From contig NZ_UUIS01000001.1 of assembly GCF_900589395.1 (NCBI RefSeq), positions 268,460 to 332,459 on the forward strand: a stretch of 64,000 nt of DNA, in the 5' to 3' direction. Below the pieces are notes generated by a model. That model worked only from the letters and a program-made list of their open reading frames with translations. It did no database searches and was not told the origin of the DNA. The DNA is from Pseudomonas viridiflava. GTDB lineage: Bacteria > Pseudomonadota > Gammaproteobacteria > Pseudomonadales > Pseudomonadaceae. Each line of letters starts with the position of its first letter. Position 1 is the first letter of the stretch. Shown here in pieces: positions 11,118 to 18,505 of this stretch. The translations under genes and the position numbers were made by a program.

Positions 11118-12214
11118 TGGCCTTGCCACTGACCGCCCTGGCCAGCGCGCCGGCCGCTGCCCAGGTGTTCGAAGACCCCCGGTCGCGCGCCCTGTTGGGC
11201 CATATCCGCCAGGTCGCGCCCAGCGAGGCCAGTGTGTTGATCATCGGCGACACCGGCACTGGCAAGGAATTGGTGGCGCGGCAGATCCATGACCTGAGTG
11301 CGCGCCGGGCGGCGCCCTTCGTGGCGGTCAATTGCGGCGCCTTTTCCGAATCGCTGTTCGAGGCCGAGTTGTTCGGCCACGAGAAAGGCGCCTTTACCGG
11401 CGCCCACTGCGCCAAGACCGGCTGGTTCGAGGCGGCCAATGGCGGCACGCTGTTTCTGGATGAAATCGGTGATCTGCCGATGGCCTTGCAGGTCAAGCTG
11501 CTGCGCGTGCTGCAGGAACGCGAGGTGGTGCGCCTCGGTTCGCGCAAGAGCCAGCCCATCGACGTGCGGGTGCTGGCCGCCACCAATGTGCACCTGGAAA
11601 AGGCCATCAATGCCGGGCATTTTCGCGAAGACCTGTTCTACCGGCTCAATGTCGTGACACTGCCGCTGAGCCCGCTGCGCGAGCGGCCCGGCGACATTCT
11701 GCCGTTGACCCGCCACTTCATCGACACCTACCGCCAGCGCCTGGGCTCTGCCCCGGTGCGCATCAGCGCCGAGGCCGAACAGCGGCTCAAGGCCTATGAC
11801 TGGCCGGGCAACATCCGCGAGCTGGAAAACGTCATCCATCACACCTTGCTGTTATGCCGCAATGAGGTGATCGAAGCGGCTGATCTGCGCCTGTCGGCCC
11901 TGCGCATCGAGCGCCAGGAGACGCCGGTGCCGGCCGGGCAAGCGACCGGACAATCCGCCGATGACCTGCTGGCCCAGGCCTTCGGCAAACTGTTCGAGCA
12001 ACAGGCCGGCGCCTTGCACGAGAAAGTCGAGGATGCACTGGTGCGTGCCGCCTACCATTTTTGTCATCGCAACCAGGTGCACACCGCCCACCTGCTGGGC
12101 CTGACCCGTCATGTGACGCGCAGCCACCTGATCCGCATCGGTGAACTGAGTGTCAACAAGCGCCGCGCCGGCGAGAACCTGCAAGGCGGCCGGGTGCTCA
12201 ACCTGTCGGTGTGA
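11117..12214 (+). CDS. Sigma-54-dependent activator without sensor domain (SfnR-like)
   Basis: A 365-residue bacterial enhancer-binding protein. The AAA+ domain begins almost at the N-terminus: Walker A GDTGTGKE at 44-51, the sigma-54 contact loop GAFTGA at 91-96, Walker B LFLDEI at 112-117, and WPGNIRELE near the end of the domain. A C-terminal Fis-like region contains the HTH candidate LLGLTRHVTRSHLIRIGEL. There is no N-terminal receiver, PAS or GAF domain, as in SfnR-type activators of sulfone and sulfonate use in pseudomonads, which are controlled through their own expression. The ATG overlaps the upstream TGA, so translation is coupled to the monooxygenase. The direct target may be its own operon's sigma-54 promoter or remote sulfur genes. 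Confidence 0.87.
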   Translation: MALPLTALASAPAAAQVFEDPRSRALLGHIRQVAPSEASVLIIGDTGTGKELVARQIHDLSARRAAPFVAVNCGAFSESLFEAELFGHEKGAFTGAHCAKTGWFEAANGGTLFLDEIGDLPMALQVKLLRVLQEREVVRLGSRKSQPIDVRVLAATNVHLEKAINAGHFREDLFYRLNVVTLPLSPLRERPGDILPLTRHFIDTYRQRLGSAPVRISAEAEQRLKAYDWPGNIRELENVIHHTLLLCRNEVIEAADLRLSALRIERQETPVPAGQATGQSADDLLAQAFGKLFEQQAGALHEKVEDALVRAAYHFCHRNQVHTAHLLGLTRHVTRSHLIRIGELSVNKRRAGENLQGGRVLNLSV

Positions 12215-12218
12215 ACCG

Positions 12219-12548
12219 TCATGCCCGAGCCGCCACCTGGCCGGCCATCCGGTAACTGGAAAAACGCGCCGCCTGCACCCGATGCTGCCGGATCAGCGCC
12301 TGAACATCCGGCACGCCGGCCTCCAGATGACGCAACGCTGCCTCGCACGCTTCACGCGACTGCCACCACACCTGATGCAGCACCCGCTGCCCGTCTTCGC
12401 TGGCCTGCACGCTGGCACTGATAAACCCTGGGCAGGTGTAGGTGAACTGCTCATCCACGGTGTTCAACGCCACGGCCAGTTGCGCTTGCTGGCGAGGGTC
12501 AACGCTGAATTCAACGAATTGGCTGTAGACAGGCATGGACATGTGCAT
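12219..12548 (-). CDS. Antibiotic biosynthesis (quinol) monooxygenase-domain protein, SoxR target
   Basis: A 109-residue single-domain ferredoxin-like protein of the ABM family: MPVYSQFVEFSVDP, a central CPGFISASVQASEDG and the typical HQVWWQSREACEAALRH. Members are cofactor-free monooxygenases or quinol-handling proteins. Three in-frame ATGs lie at the start (12548, 12542, 12536); I keep the first. The gene is divergent from soxR and its promoter is the SoxR-box promoter, the same arrangement as P. aeruginosa PA2273 (soxR) and PA2274. It is therefore probably induced by redox-cycling compounds. The reaction in the cell is unknown. Confidence 0.85.
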   Translation of the reverse strand: MHMSMPVYSQFVEFSVDPRQQAQLAVALNTVDEQFTYTCPGFISASVQASEDGQRVLHQVWWQSREACEAALRHLEAGVPDVQALIRQHRVQAARFSSYRMAGQVAARA

Positions 12549-12585
12549 GGATCAGGCTCCGGACGGTTGCAGGTCATGGCTGCGC

Positions 12586-12616
12586 AGGGTAAAACCTCCA
12601 GTTAACTTGAGGTCAA
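12586..12616 (-). promoter_or_regulatory. SoxR box and 19-bp-spaced promoter
   Basis: The 18-bp dyad CCTCCAGTTAACTTGAGG at 12595-12612 differs by one base from the classical SoxR operator CCTCAAGTTAACTTGAGG. On the minus strand TTGACC (12616-12611) and TACCCT (12591-12586) are separated by exactly 19 bases, the over-long spacer remodelled by oxidised SoxR. The orientation drives the monooxygenase gene at 12548; soxR itself starts 20 bases to the right of the dyad. Confidence 0.92.
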
Positions 12617-12631
12617 GCGCGAAATGATTCC

Positions 12632-13093
12632 ATGAACAAGACACAGACTGGCAACCCTCCCGCCTTGCTGAGCGTCGGGCAACTGGCCGCCCGCAGTGGC
12701 GTGGCGGTCACGGCCCTGCATTTCTACGAGAGCAAGGGTCTGATCAGCAGCCAGCGCAACGCCGGGAACCAGCGCCGTTACGCCCGGGAGACACTGCGCC
12801 GGGTGGCCTTGATCAAGGTAGCCCAACGGCTGGGCATCCCACTGGCCACGATTCACGCAGCCCTTGAGGCACTGCCCCAGGGCCGCACCCCGACAGCCGA
12901 GGACTGGGAAAACCTGTCGAGGCGCTGGAAAACCGAACTGGACGAGCGCATCCAGCGCCTGACCGACCTGCGTGACCAGTTGACCGGCTGCATCGGTTGC
13001 GGCTGCCTGTCGATGCAGGCCTGCCCGCTGCGCAACTGGGGTGACGCACTGGCCAGCCAGGGTTCGGGGCCGCAACTGCTCGACCCGTCCTGA
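12632..13093 (+). CDS. soxR: Redox-sensing MerR-family regulator SoxR
   Basis: A 153-residue protein with an N-terminal MerR winged helix ([21 protein letters not shown]), a dimerisation helix, and the [2Fe-2S] cysteine cluster C120-x2-C123-x-C125-x5-C131. The cluster is oxidised by superoxide or redox-active metabolites and then activates transcription from long-spacer promoters. In pseudomonads SoxR controls a few genes for redox-active compounds rather than soxS. The adjacent SoxR box lies between it and the divergent monooxygenase, so the regulator and one target are visible together. Confidence 0.97.
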   Translation: MNKTQTGNPPALLSVGQLAARSGVAVTALHFYESKGLISSQRNAGNQRRYARETLRRVALIKVAQRLGIPLATIHAALEALPQGRTPTAEDWENLSRRWKTELDERIQRLTDLRDQLTGCIGCGCLSMQACPLRNWGDALASQGSGPQLLDPS

Positions 13094-13114
13094 GGCCGCT
13101 TGTGGGCCGGGTGG

Positions 13115-13684
13115 CTACAGCACCACGTTGCGCACGAAACGCAGCAGCAGCGTCCCGTCATTGCTGAACACATGGGTCTGGTTACTGGGAAACATGAAGA
13201 ACTCGCCGGGACCCATCTGTTGCGGCCGTTCACGTCCGCCCAGCGTGAGGCTCAAATGGCCTTCGATCACATACACCTGTTCGCTCCAGCCGTCAGGGTC
13301 GGGTTCGGAGGCGTAATGGTCGCCCGGCTCCAGCGTGAACTCCCACAGTTCCACCTCGCGCCGGGCCGTGGCCTTGGACAGCAGCACCGCCTTGCTGCCC
13401 GGCCGTGTGCCGGCCCAGGCCAGTTCGTTGATGCGGCTGTGATCGCGCAATTCCGGCGCCTGGATCAGGTCGCTGAAGGCCACCTCCAGGGCTTCGGCCA
13501 CCCGGTCCAGGGTCGCCAGGCTGACATTGTTCTCGCCGGCCTCGATGGCCACCAGCATGCGCCGGCTGACCCCGGATTTGTCGGCCAGGGCGCTCTGACT
13601 GATACCGGCGGCATTACGCAGGCGGCGTACGTTGTGGCTGACGTGCTGCAACACCGGCGGGCGCGGGGAATTTTCTTTGTGCAT
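13115..13684 (-). CDS. XRE-family regulator with C-terminal cupin
   Basis: A 189-residue protein with an N-terminal Cro/CI helix-turn-helix (RRLRNAAGISQSALADKSGVSRRML then IEAGENNVSLATL) and a C-terminal cupin (GDHYASEPDPDG...QVYVIEGHLSLTLGG...PGEFFMFPSNQTH). This architecture is a common ligand-responsive repressor. The ATG at 13684 has GAGTGAG about 8 bases upstream; a GTG at 13696 would add four residues. It is divergent from the EamA exporter, with about 100 bases between the starts, so control of that exporter is a reasonable inference. Confidence 0.88.
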   Translation of the reverse strand: MHKENSPRPPVLQHVSHNVRRLRNAAGISQSALADKSGVSRRMLVAIEAGENNVSLATLDRVAEALEVAFSDLIQAPELRDHSRINELAWAGTRPGSKAVLLSKATARREVELWEFTLEPGDHYASEPDPDGWSEQVYVIEGHLSLTLGGRERPQQMGPGEFFMFPSNQTHVFSNDGTLLLRFVRNVVL

Positions 13685-13787
13685 AAGGGTGCTCACTCAA
13701 GACCATTGCGCATTATACTGCCCAACTTTGCGACACAGTGTGAGTCGCTCTTTCCTGCTCCTGCAAGCCTTCCTGTCCGGTACCGCC

Positions 13788-14726
13788 ATGAAACTTCCTC
13801 GCCGCCTCCCGCGCATCAGCCAGGCAGAAGCCGTCCTGATCTTTATCACCATGCTCTGGGGCGGCACGTTCCTGCTGGTGCAGCACGCCATGACCGTCAG
13901 CGGGCCGATGTTTTTCGTCGGCCTGCGCTTTGCCGCCGCCGCGGCGATCGTGGCGCTGTGCTCGATGAACGTCATGCGCGGCCTGACGGCCCTGGAACTG
14001 CGCGCCGGGGTGTTCATCGGGGTGGCGATCATGCTCGGCTATGGCTTGCAGACCGTGGGCCTGCAAACCATCCCCAGCAGCCAGTCGGCGTTCATCACCG
14101 CGCTGTACGTGCCGTTCGTGCCGTTGCTGCAATGGCTGGTGCTGGGCCGGCGTCCGGGACTGATGCCGAGTCTGGGTATTGCCCTGGCCTTCACCGGGCT
14201 GATGCTGCTGTCAGGCCCTGAGGGCGCTGCGCTGAACTTCAGCCCTGGCGAAATCGCGACCATCATCAGCGCCGTGGCGATTGCCGCCGAGATCATCATG
14301 ATCAGCGCCTACGCAGGCCAGGTCGACGTGCGCCGGGTCACCGTGGTGCAACTGGCCACCGCCTCGCTGCTGGCCTTCCTGATGGTGGTGCCCACCGGCG
14401 AACGCCTGCCCGATTTCTCCTGGCTGCTGCTGATCACCGCCCTGGGCCTGGGCGCCATGAGCGCAGTGATCCAGGTAGCGATGAACTGGGCACAGAAAAG
14501 CGTCTCGCCGACCCGTGCCACGGTCATCTACGCCGGCGAGCCGGTGTGGGCCGGCATCGTCGGCCGCCTGGCCGGCGAGCGCCTGCCAGGCCTGGCGCTG
14601 CTGGGCGGCGCCCTGATCGTGCTGGGCGTGATCGTCAGTGAACTGCGCAAGCGCCCCACAGAGCAGGACGATGAGCAGCCAGTTGCGGGAGGGGGCTCTG
14701 CCGGAATGCCAGACCACCGCGATTGA
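13788..14726 (+). CDS. EamA/DMT-family transporter
   Basis: A 312-residue inner-membrane protein with about ten hydrophobic segments in two EamA repeats; the first repeat starts at VLIFITMLWGGTFLLVQHAM and the second after about residue 160. Members of the family export amino acids, metabolites or drugs; the substrate is not readable. The start at 13788 is preferred because the upstream open frame overlaps the divergent regulator's promoter. The last residues (about AGMPDHRD) are encoded by sequence related to a REP arm, so the native C-terminus has probably been altered by a repeat. It is probably regulated by the divergent XRE-cupin protein. Confidence 0.85.
   Translation: MKLPRRLPRISQAEAVLIFITMLWGGTFLLVQHAMTVSGPMFFVGLRFAAAAAIVALCSMNVMRGLTALELRAGVFIGVAIMLGYGLQTVGLQTIPSSQSAFITALYVPFVPLLQWLVLGRRPGLMPSLGIALAFTGLMLLSGPEGAALNFSPGEIATIISAVAIAAEIIMISAYAGQVDVRRVTVVQLATASLLAFLMVVPTGERLPDFSWLLLITALGLGAMSAVIQVAMNWAQKSVSPTRATVIYAGEPVWAGIVGRLAGERLPGLALLGGALIVLGVIVSELRKRPTEQDDEQPVAGGGSAGMPDHRD
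14697..14724. repeat. REP half-element inside the 3' end of the EamA gene
   Basis: The sequence CTGCCGGAATGCCAGACCAC and the following CGCGA match the REP arm seen at 4893-4914 (GCCGGTATGCCGGACCACCG then CGA). The copy supplies the last codons and is followed by the TGA. Confidence 0.65.
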
Positions 14727-14788
14727 GCGCGCTACTGGAGCCCATGTTTGCTGTGCGACAAAGGGTGGCTTTCGTCAAAACAACCACT

Positions 14789-14977
14789 GTAGGAGCGCGC
14801 TTGCCCGCGACCGGCTGCGTTAGCAGTCGTAAATTTGTGGCGTTTCGCAAAAGTATCGATCATGAACTTTCAGCGTTTCGCAAAAGTATCAGTCATGAAC
14901 TTTCAGCGTTTCCGAGATTTTGCGAGCGCTGCGCACTCGGTCGCGGTGGTCCGGCATTCCGGCAAGCGCGCTCCTAC
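14789..14977. repeat. REP doublet with an expanded, repeat-containing spacer
   Basis: GTAGGAGCGCGCTTGCC at 14789-14805 and the inverted GGCAAGCGCGCTCCTAC at 14961-14977 form a REP pair as at 4879-5002. The spacer begins with related sequence (GGCTGCGTTAGCAGTCGTAAA) but also carries a 33-bp tandem repeat. Confidence 0.82.
14840..14916. repeat. 33-bp tandem direct repeat, about 2.3 copies
   Basis: Unit 1 at 14840-14872 and unit 2 at 14873-14905 both begin GCGTTTCGCAAAAGTATC and end CATGAACTTTCA, differing only at the three bases between (GAT versus AGT). A partial third unit begins at 14906 (GCGTTTCCGAG). The array lies inside the REP pair spacer. Confidence 0.9.
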
Positions 14978-15334
14978 CCGGCCCCAGGTGTGCTGCACGA
15001 CAGCGTTCCGCCTTGGCGCTGCGCCTTGACGCCGTGTGAAAAACGCGCCAACGCCAATCTATCGGAATCTTTATTCATTAATTGAATTCAAAGAAAAATC
15101 CTACAACCTCAATCAAAAAAGCCTGATAGCCAAGCGCTTCAACTCATACCACTATCCAATCAGCCCGCAACACTTTGCAACGGCGAGAAACAACTTCAGG
15201 CCAATACAGCCAGACTGCCGTTTGAGCCTATAAGTGAGCGAGATGCCTTATACCTTAATAACCAGGCGCTCTTTGCCGACGCTTTGTCGAGCAGCACGTA
15301 CCTGCCTGTTCAAAACAAACTCGAGAACACGATA
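14978..15334. other. AT-rich intergenic stretch before the secreted protein gene
   Basis: Bases 15061-15120 contain only 15 G/C out of 60, far below the flanking genes. No complete gene is supported. The frame of the downstream secreted protein stays open upward to a TGA at 15083-15085 and reads protein-like (for example ARLPFEPISERDALYLNNQA) but has no ATG, so it could be a fragment of an older gene or simply an open frame. Confidence 0.5.
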
Positions 15335-15802
15335 GTGAATTATAAAAATACGATTATCCATGCCTGTGTGGCGAGCACCTTATTGACCTGCACACTGGCG
15401 CAGGCTGGTCCACCGGTCACCATTACATTCAAGAATCTGAGCAACCAAACAGCCCATTATCAAACAGGCCATACAAATGGCCCGCAAACTCATGCTCACA
15501 CCACGCCTGCGCCTCAAGCCACAGTCGACCCCATGCAGGCCAATAGCTACACCGTACAAAACCCTGCCTTTCCAGACATAACAACGGCCTCGTTGCGCTA
15601 CACCATCGGTAACAAGGCCTGTCATTTCACCACGTCCTACCTCAACAGAATTGTTCCAGGTGGCCTTTTCAACGGGACGGTCAACAAAGCGCCGAAGTGG
15701 GATAAAAAAGCGGTAGGCAGCGGCGGTGCGGCGTGTGAAGCCACTATCACCTCGACCAACTTTTCAAACCACTCATGGGATATCGAGTTCACCATGAAAT
15801 AA
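15335..15802 (+). CDS. Secreted protein of unknown function
   Basis: A 155-residue protein if started at the GTG 15335, which places a clean Sec signal peptide at the N-terminus (NYKNTIIHACVASTLLTCTLAQA, cleavage before GPPV). A longer start at TTG 15284 would bury the signal. The mature part is about 130 residues, beta-rich in appearance (VTITFKNLSNQTAHYQ near the start, WDIEFTMK at the end), and has two cysteines that could form a disulfide. I do not recognise the family; the opening strand with an N-rich turn recalls small beta-sandwich secreted proteins, but this is only an impression. Codon use is more AT-rich than its neighbours, suggesting acquisition. Confidence 0.6.
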   Translation: MNYKNTIIHACVASTLLTCTLAQAGPPVTITFKNLSNQTAHYQTGHTNGPQTHAHTTPAPQATVDPMQANSYTVQNPAFPDITTASLRYTIGNKACHFTTSYLNRIVPGGLFNGTVNKAPKWDKKAVGSGGAACEATITSTNFSNHSWDIEFTMK

Positions 15803-15895
15803 CCCACCTTCTGCATCGAACCATCCTGACATCACCTGTCGGGGTGGACATACCGATGTTTCTTTTTCTAGAAAAACTCGTTAAATGGAGCACTC

Positions 15896-16846
15896 ATGAT
15901 CGACATGAAGATTTCCGACTCGTCGCTGCCTGCTAAGTGTTTAACCCTTAACGCTGCACAACAGGAAAAGACCCACACCGCCAATAAAATGCCCTCCTCA
16001 ACACTCACCTCTCTGGGTGAGGCCAATCACATTTCACCGGCCTCCCGCCAATTGAGTGAAGCCTTGCAACGCGCAGAGCAACGTGAAAACACCTTGAGCC
16101 GCGAGGGTTTGCGACAAAGATTTACAGCCGCCATGAATGAACTCTGGCCGGCCGATTATATAAAGTCCAGCGGAAAAGATAATGCGCAGCGGCCAGACAC
16201 AGAAGATCCGGACCTACTGGCCCGGGCCAGAAAAGCCACGGACTTTGAAAATGGCACGGGGCCCAATCCGTTCAAAGGTCTTCGCCCGGAGTTACTCACC
16301 GCCATTGCCTATGACGACAGTGGAACGTTCACGCTTAACGAACGACGTGCAGCCCGCACAGAAGCCTATGACCAGCACGAAGCCTGGGGACTCAAGGTCA
16401 TTGCCGAGGCCACCGAGGAGTACAACCGTACCGGGCATCGCCTCAAGATCTACGACCAGGTACTGGACCATTACAAATCCCAACCCCTGATCGAAAAGGC
16501 CCAGTTCCCCGAGACCTATGAGCAGGACCTGATCACCCGCCGTAACGAGGCGATACGCCTGGCCGGCAAGCGTCCTGCCAAACCTTCCACCTTCGACATG
16601 ATTCGCCAGTGGCGCGCCCAACAGCCACGCCTGACCACGCTGTTTTCCATGCTGGCCGGCGCCTCGCCGGACCTGAACGAGCGCCTGCCCGGTGGCCGGG
16701 GTGCCAGATTCACAGCCTTGCGGCAGGACACGGCCCCTGCCGGACATCAATTTGTGAAAGCTGCTGCGCCTGCAACCGGTTCAACCCCTTCGAGCAGTGC
16801 CACGCTGTTCAAAGACCTGTCAGGCCCAGCCCCTGTCCATAAATGA
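15896..16846 (+). CDS. Hypothetical protein, no signal peptide
   Basis: A 316-residue hydrophilic protein with GGAG upstream of the ATG at 15896. The first 40 residues are Ser/Thr-rich and probably disordered. Residues about 55-85 are helical and charged, and the core (about 130-225) contains YDDSGTFTLNERRAA followed by long amphipathic helices (EAWGLKVIAEATEEYNRTG, YDQVLDHYKSQPLIEKAQ). The tail is Pro/Ala/Ser-rich. No transmembrane segment and no known catalytic motif are seen. The disordered N-terminus and lack of a Sec signal are compatible with a substrate of a specialised secretion system, but nothing adjacent supports that. It lies 93 bases after the secreted-protein gene in the same direction. 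Confidence 0.65.
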   Translation: MIDMKISDSSLPAKCLTLNAAQQEKTHTANKMPSSTLTSLGEANHISPASRQLSEALQRAEQRENTLSREGLRQRFTAAMNELWPADYIKSSGKDNAQRPDTEDPDLLARARKATDFENGTGPNPFKGLRPELLTAIAYDDSGTFTLNERRAARTEAYDQHEAWGLKVIAEATEEYNRTGHRLKIYDQVLDHYKSQPLIEKAQFPETYEQDLITRRNEAIRLAGKRPAKPSTFDMIRQWRAQQPRLTTLFSMLAGASPDLNERLPGGRGARFTALRQDTAPAGHQFVKAAAPATGSTPSSSATLFKDLSGPAPVHK

Positions 16847-16880
16847 AGGCAACGCCTGAACCGGCATGGGCTGCGCGCCA

Positions 16881-17444
16881 TCAGCCCGGGATCAGGCCTG
16901 CCTTGCGGTAAGTCAGCATCAGTTGATCGAATAGCTGAGTGTCGGCACAGGTCCGTGCGACCAGTTGCGCACCGGCAACGGCGGTGTAGATGGCAAGGGC
17001 TTGATGTTCGCTGTCGCGCGCGTCACTGCAGCCTGCCTCCATCAATACCGCAGCCAGCCACTTGACGTTGACCTCTACAAACGCCTTGACCTCTTTCGAG
17101 ACCTTGTCAGGCAAGTCTTCATGTTCGGCAGCCATGAAGCTGGACAGGCAAAGCCGGTTGCCGTCCCTCAATGACTTGAGAAAGATCGACGGGTACAGCT
17201 GCAGGCACCGATGCGGATCGGGATGAGCGGCACGTATGTCTTCGAGCATGCCCTGTGTGTCCTGCCAGTAGCGCTGTGCAACCGCCGCCCCCAGATCGGC
17301 CTTGCTGGGAAAATGGTAATAGATGCTTGCGTTCTTGATACCGACTTCTTCGGCGATGCTACGGAAATTGATGCCGCTGTAACCGTGCAACTGGGCCGCT
17401 GATTTAGCCGCCGCCAGAATCGCTTCTCGAGCATTTTCGCTCAC
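16881..17444 (-). CDS. TetR-family transcriptional regulator
   Basis: A 187-residue repressor with an N-terminal helix-turn-helix (SGINFRSIAEEVGIKNASIYYHFPSKADL) and an all-helical ligand domain. I chose the GTG at 17444 (SENAREAILAAA) because GAGGG sits 8 bases upstream and the length is typical of TetR; an ATG at 17477 would add 11 residues. It is divergent from a glutathione S-transferase gene, and two copies of a 16-bp dyad lie between the starts. It therefore probably represses both itself and the GST gene until an electrophile or similar ligand binds. Confidence 0.88.
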   Translation of the reverse strand: MSENAREAILAAAKSAAQLHGYSGINFRSIAEEVGIKNASIYYHFPSKADLGAAVAQRYWQDTQGMLEDIRAAHPDPHRCLQLYPSIFLKSLRDGNRLCLSSFMAAEHEDLPDKVSKEVKAFVEVNVKWLAAVLMEAGCSDARDSEHQALAIYTAVAGAQLVARTCADTQLFDQLMLTYRKAGLIPG

Positions 17445-17508
17445 GCTGTAACCCTCACCTGGATTTTGCTGACACATCGATAAGCGGATTCTACGCCGCC
17501 CATGCAAA

Positions 17509-17578
17509 CCTGCCAACTGACAGGTAGGGCTTGACGCGCGCAAAGAATGAGCACACTCTTTGCCTACCAACTGACAGG
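17509..17578. promoter_or_regulatory. Duplicated TetR operator candidate
   Basis: CCTGCCAACTGACAGG at 17509-17524 and CCTACCAACTGACAGG at 17563-17578 are near-identical imperfect dyads (CCTG.CA..TG.CAGG), 54 bases apart, in the divergent tetR-GST intergenic region. One copy lies nearer each gene, as expected for autoregulation plus target control. Confidence 0.7.
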
Positions 17579-17591
17579 CAGGTAATTTGAC

Positions 17592-18293
17592 ATGGCTTTT
17601 TCACAACCCCCTACAGACGCTTCGATGATCTCTCCAATGAAGATTCATGACTGGTTCGATGGCCCCTATCCGGCCCGGGTGCGTATTGCACTTGCCGAAA
17701 AAGGGCTGCTGTCGAAGGTTGAATTCGTACCGGTCAATCTCTGGACCGGCGAGCACAAGACGCCAGAGTTTCTGGCCATCAATTACTCGGGCACCCTTCC
17801 GGTGCTCGAGCTTGAGGGTGGGGTGCTGATCGCTGAATGCACCGCAATCACCCAGTATCTGGATAACCTGGACGGTGATCCGACACTGACGGGCAGAACC
17901 GCCCTGGAACAAGGCCTGATCCACATGATGACCAAGCGCGCCGAGATTGAGTTCCTCGATGCGGTCAGCACCTACTTCCATCACGCCACGGCGGGTCTGG
18001 GCCCCAAGGTCGAGCTGTACCAGAATGCCGAGTGGGGCGCCAGGATGGGTGAGAAGGCCATCCGGGGCATGCGCTATTTCGACACGCTTTTGCAGCATCA
18101 GCCCTTCGTGGCCGGAAATACATTCTCGATGGCCGACATCGCCGTGCTCGGCGGCATGATCTTCGCCTCGCTGGTGAAACTGCCTGTGCCAGAGGAATGT
18201 GTCTCGCTGCGCGCATGGCACACCAGGATGCAGGCGCGACCCAGCGTTCAGACCTGGCGCGCCATGGTTGAACAGGGTGCTGCGAAACGTTGA
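17592..18293 (+). CDS. Glutathione S-transferase family protein
   Basis: A 233-residue cytoplasmic enzyme. The thioredoxin-like N-terminal domain is about residues 17-95 (KIHDWFDGPYPARVRIALAEKG, then SGTLPVLELEGGVLIAECTAITQYLD, with the conserved cis-Pro and the E-x-x-AI glutathione-binding turn). The helical C-terminal domain ends with FSMADIAV, the N-capping motif of GSTs. It conjugates or reduces electrophilic substrates with glutathione. The annotated start gives a 16-residue extension before the domain; an internal ATG at 17637 lacks a ribosome site. It is probably derepressed through the divergent TetR protein. Confidence 0.88.
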   Translation: MAFSQPPTDASMISPMKIHDWFDGPYPARVRIALAEKGLLSKVEFVPVNLWTGEHKTPEFLAINYSGTLPVLELEGGVLIAECTAITQYLDNLDGDPTLTGRTALEQGLIHMMTKRAEIEFLDAVSTYFHHATAGLGPKVELYQNAEWGARMGEKAIRGMRYFDTLLQHQPFVAGNTFSMADIAVLGGMIFASLVKLPVPEECVSLRAWHTRMQARPSVQTWRAMVEQGAAKR

Positions 18294-18505
18294 TAAACAA
18301 CTGCCGTGCTCAATGGCAGATCCCCTTTGAGCACCTTGGCTATCGGGCACATGCCCGACTGTAATGCCTGCGCGGTACAACAGCGCTTTGACAGCGCTGC
18401 ACGAGCGCGCAGGTCGCTTGCCGATATTTCCGGCTATGGCCCGGCACCTTCAGGGCTTCCTGGAGGTCGTAGCTGATAGCCCTGTGCCTGCTTTGTAGCC
18501 TTCAT
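18248..18505 (-). pseudogene. Possible remnant of an OsmC-like gene
   Basis: On the minus strand a frame from ATG 18505 is interrupted by TAG at 18436-18434 and continues to a TGA at 18250-18248, overlapping the end of the GST gene. The downstream part contains SGMCPIAKVLKGDLPLSTAVV, which resembles the C-terminal motif of OsmC-like thiol peroxidases (CPxSxxLxG followed by a beta strand). The N-terminal two thirds of such a protein is missing. This is a weak call based on one motif. Confidence 0.3.

Noticed and set aside
14840..14916. 33-bp repeats as a CRISPR array
   Set aside because: The units are directly adjacent with no spacers between them and there are no cas genes.
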